DNA from: an uncultured Chloroflexota bacterium
GTDB taxonomy: Bacteria; Chloroflexota; Limnocylindria; Limnocylindrales; Limnocylindraceae
Length of the DNA: 5,805 bases
Direction of reading: 5' to 3'
Assembly (NCBI GenBank): GCA_903938075.1
Contig: CAJABS010000015.1
Location: 1-5,805, forward strand
Shown: positions 5,729 through 5,805 of the stretch, piece after piece
Position numbering within the stretch: the stretch's first letter is position 1
How the letters are laid out: every line of letters starts with the position of its first letter
Notes under the pieces: generated by a model
The model's database searches: none
What the model was told of the DNA's origin: nothing
The model's input: only the letters and a program-made list of their open reading frames with translations
Made by a program: the position numbers and the translations under genes

Positions 5729-5803
5729 AGCGGGGTGGAGCAGTGGCAGCTCGTCGGGCTCATAACCCGAAGGTCGGTGGTTCGAATCCATCCCCCGCAA
5801 CCA
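5729..5803 (+). tRNA. Initiator tRNA-fMet(CAU)
   Basis: The cloverleaf is complete. The acceptor stem pairs positions 2-7 (GCGGGG) with 66-71 (CCCCGC), and the D stem is GAGC/GCTC with A11-U24. The anticodon stem has the three G-C pairs typical of initiators (GGG/CCC); the loop is CTCATAA with anticodon CAT at 5761-5763. The T arm is GGTGG-TTCGAAT-CCATC with one G-U pair. The discriminator is A73 and CCA is encoded at 5801-5803. Position 1 is A facing A72. The pair stays open, as initiators need, but the usual bacterial base is C1. Overall it closely resembles the E. coli initiator tRNA. Confidence 0.96.
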
Positions 5804-5805
5804 AC

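Noticed and set aside
1..5805. CRISPR array, insertion sequence, phage or toxin-antitoxin genes
   Set aside because: I saw no regularly spaced direct repeats, no transposase or integrase motifs and no terminal repeats. The window reads as ordinary compact chromosome.

Overview
The window is a GC-rich stretch of a bacterial chromosome (roughly 60% GC by eye). It is densely packed, and every protein gene reads on the plus strand. I cannot name the organism from sequence alone. The cytochrome b is split and b6-like, its Qo motif reads APWY, the Rieske protein is Tat-type, both tRNAs encode CCA, and Pr6Pr-type and DUF2203 genes are nearby. This suits a Gram-positive-like or monoderm lineage such as Chloroflexota or Actinobacteriota. 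I lean towards Chloroflexota with low confidence.

Region 1 (1-3960) is a tight five-gene cluster for a quinol:acceptor oxidoreductase (cytochrome bc / b6f type). In order it holds the end of a cytochrome b6-like subunit, the subunit IV-like C-terminal half of cytochrome b, a Rieske [2Fe-2S] protein, a membrane-anchored cytochrome c fused to a cupredoxin domain, and a kelch-type beta-propeller held between two membrane helices. Junctions are 3 nt, 13 nt, and then two TGATG stop/start overlaps, so the genes are very probably co-transcribed and translationally coupled. The proposed path is menaquinol -> cytochrome b hemes and Rieske cluster -> heme c -> type 1 copper -> a terminal oxidase outside the window. 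The kelch protein has no known redox role and is the most unusual member.

Region 2 (3961-4800) has a TATACT promoter, a small 5'-UTR hairpin and a strong ribosome binding site in front of a multi-helix Pr6Pr / FAR-17a/AIG1-like membrane protein. A tRNA-Lys(UUU) gene converges on it from the minus strand.

Region 3 (4801-5805) starts with a compact divergent promoter. The perfect 9-bp inverted repeat TGGGAGAAT lies exactly 6 nt from the 5' end of mature tRNA-Lys on one strand and exactly 6 nt from the ATG of a DUF2203 gene on the other. This predicts a leaderless mRNA and a tRNA precursor with no 5' leader. The DUF2203 gene overlaps a single-domain rhodanese gene by 4 nt. After that comes a near-consensus sigma-70 promoter and an initiator tRNA-fMet. 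It has the three anticodon-stem G-C pairs and A11-U24, but A1 opposite A72 instead of the usual bacterial C1 opposite A72.

The points most worth a second look are the heme c-copper fusion, the kelch protein in a bc-complex operon, and the mirrored leaderless promoter pair.
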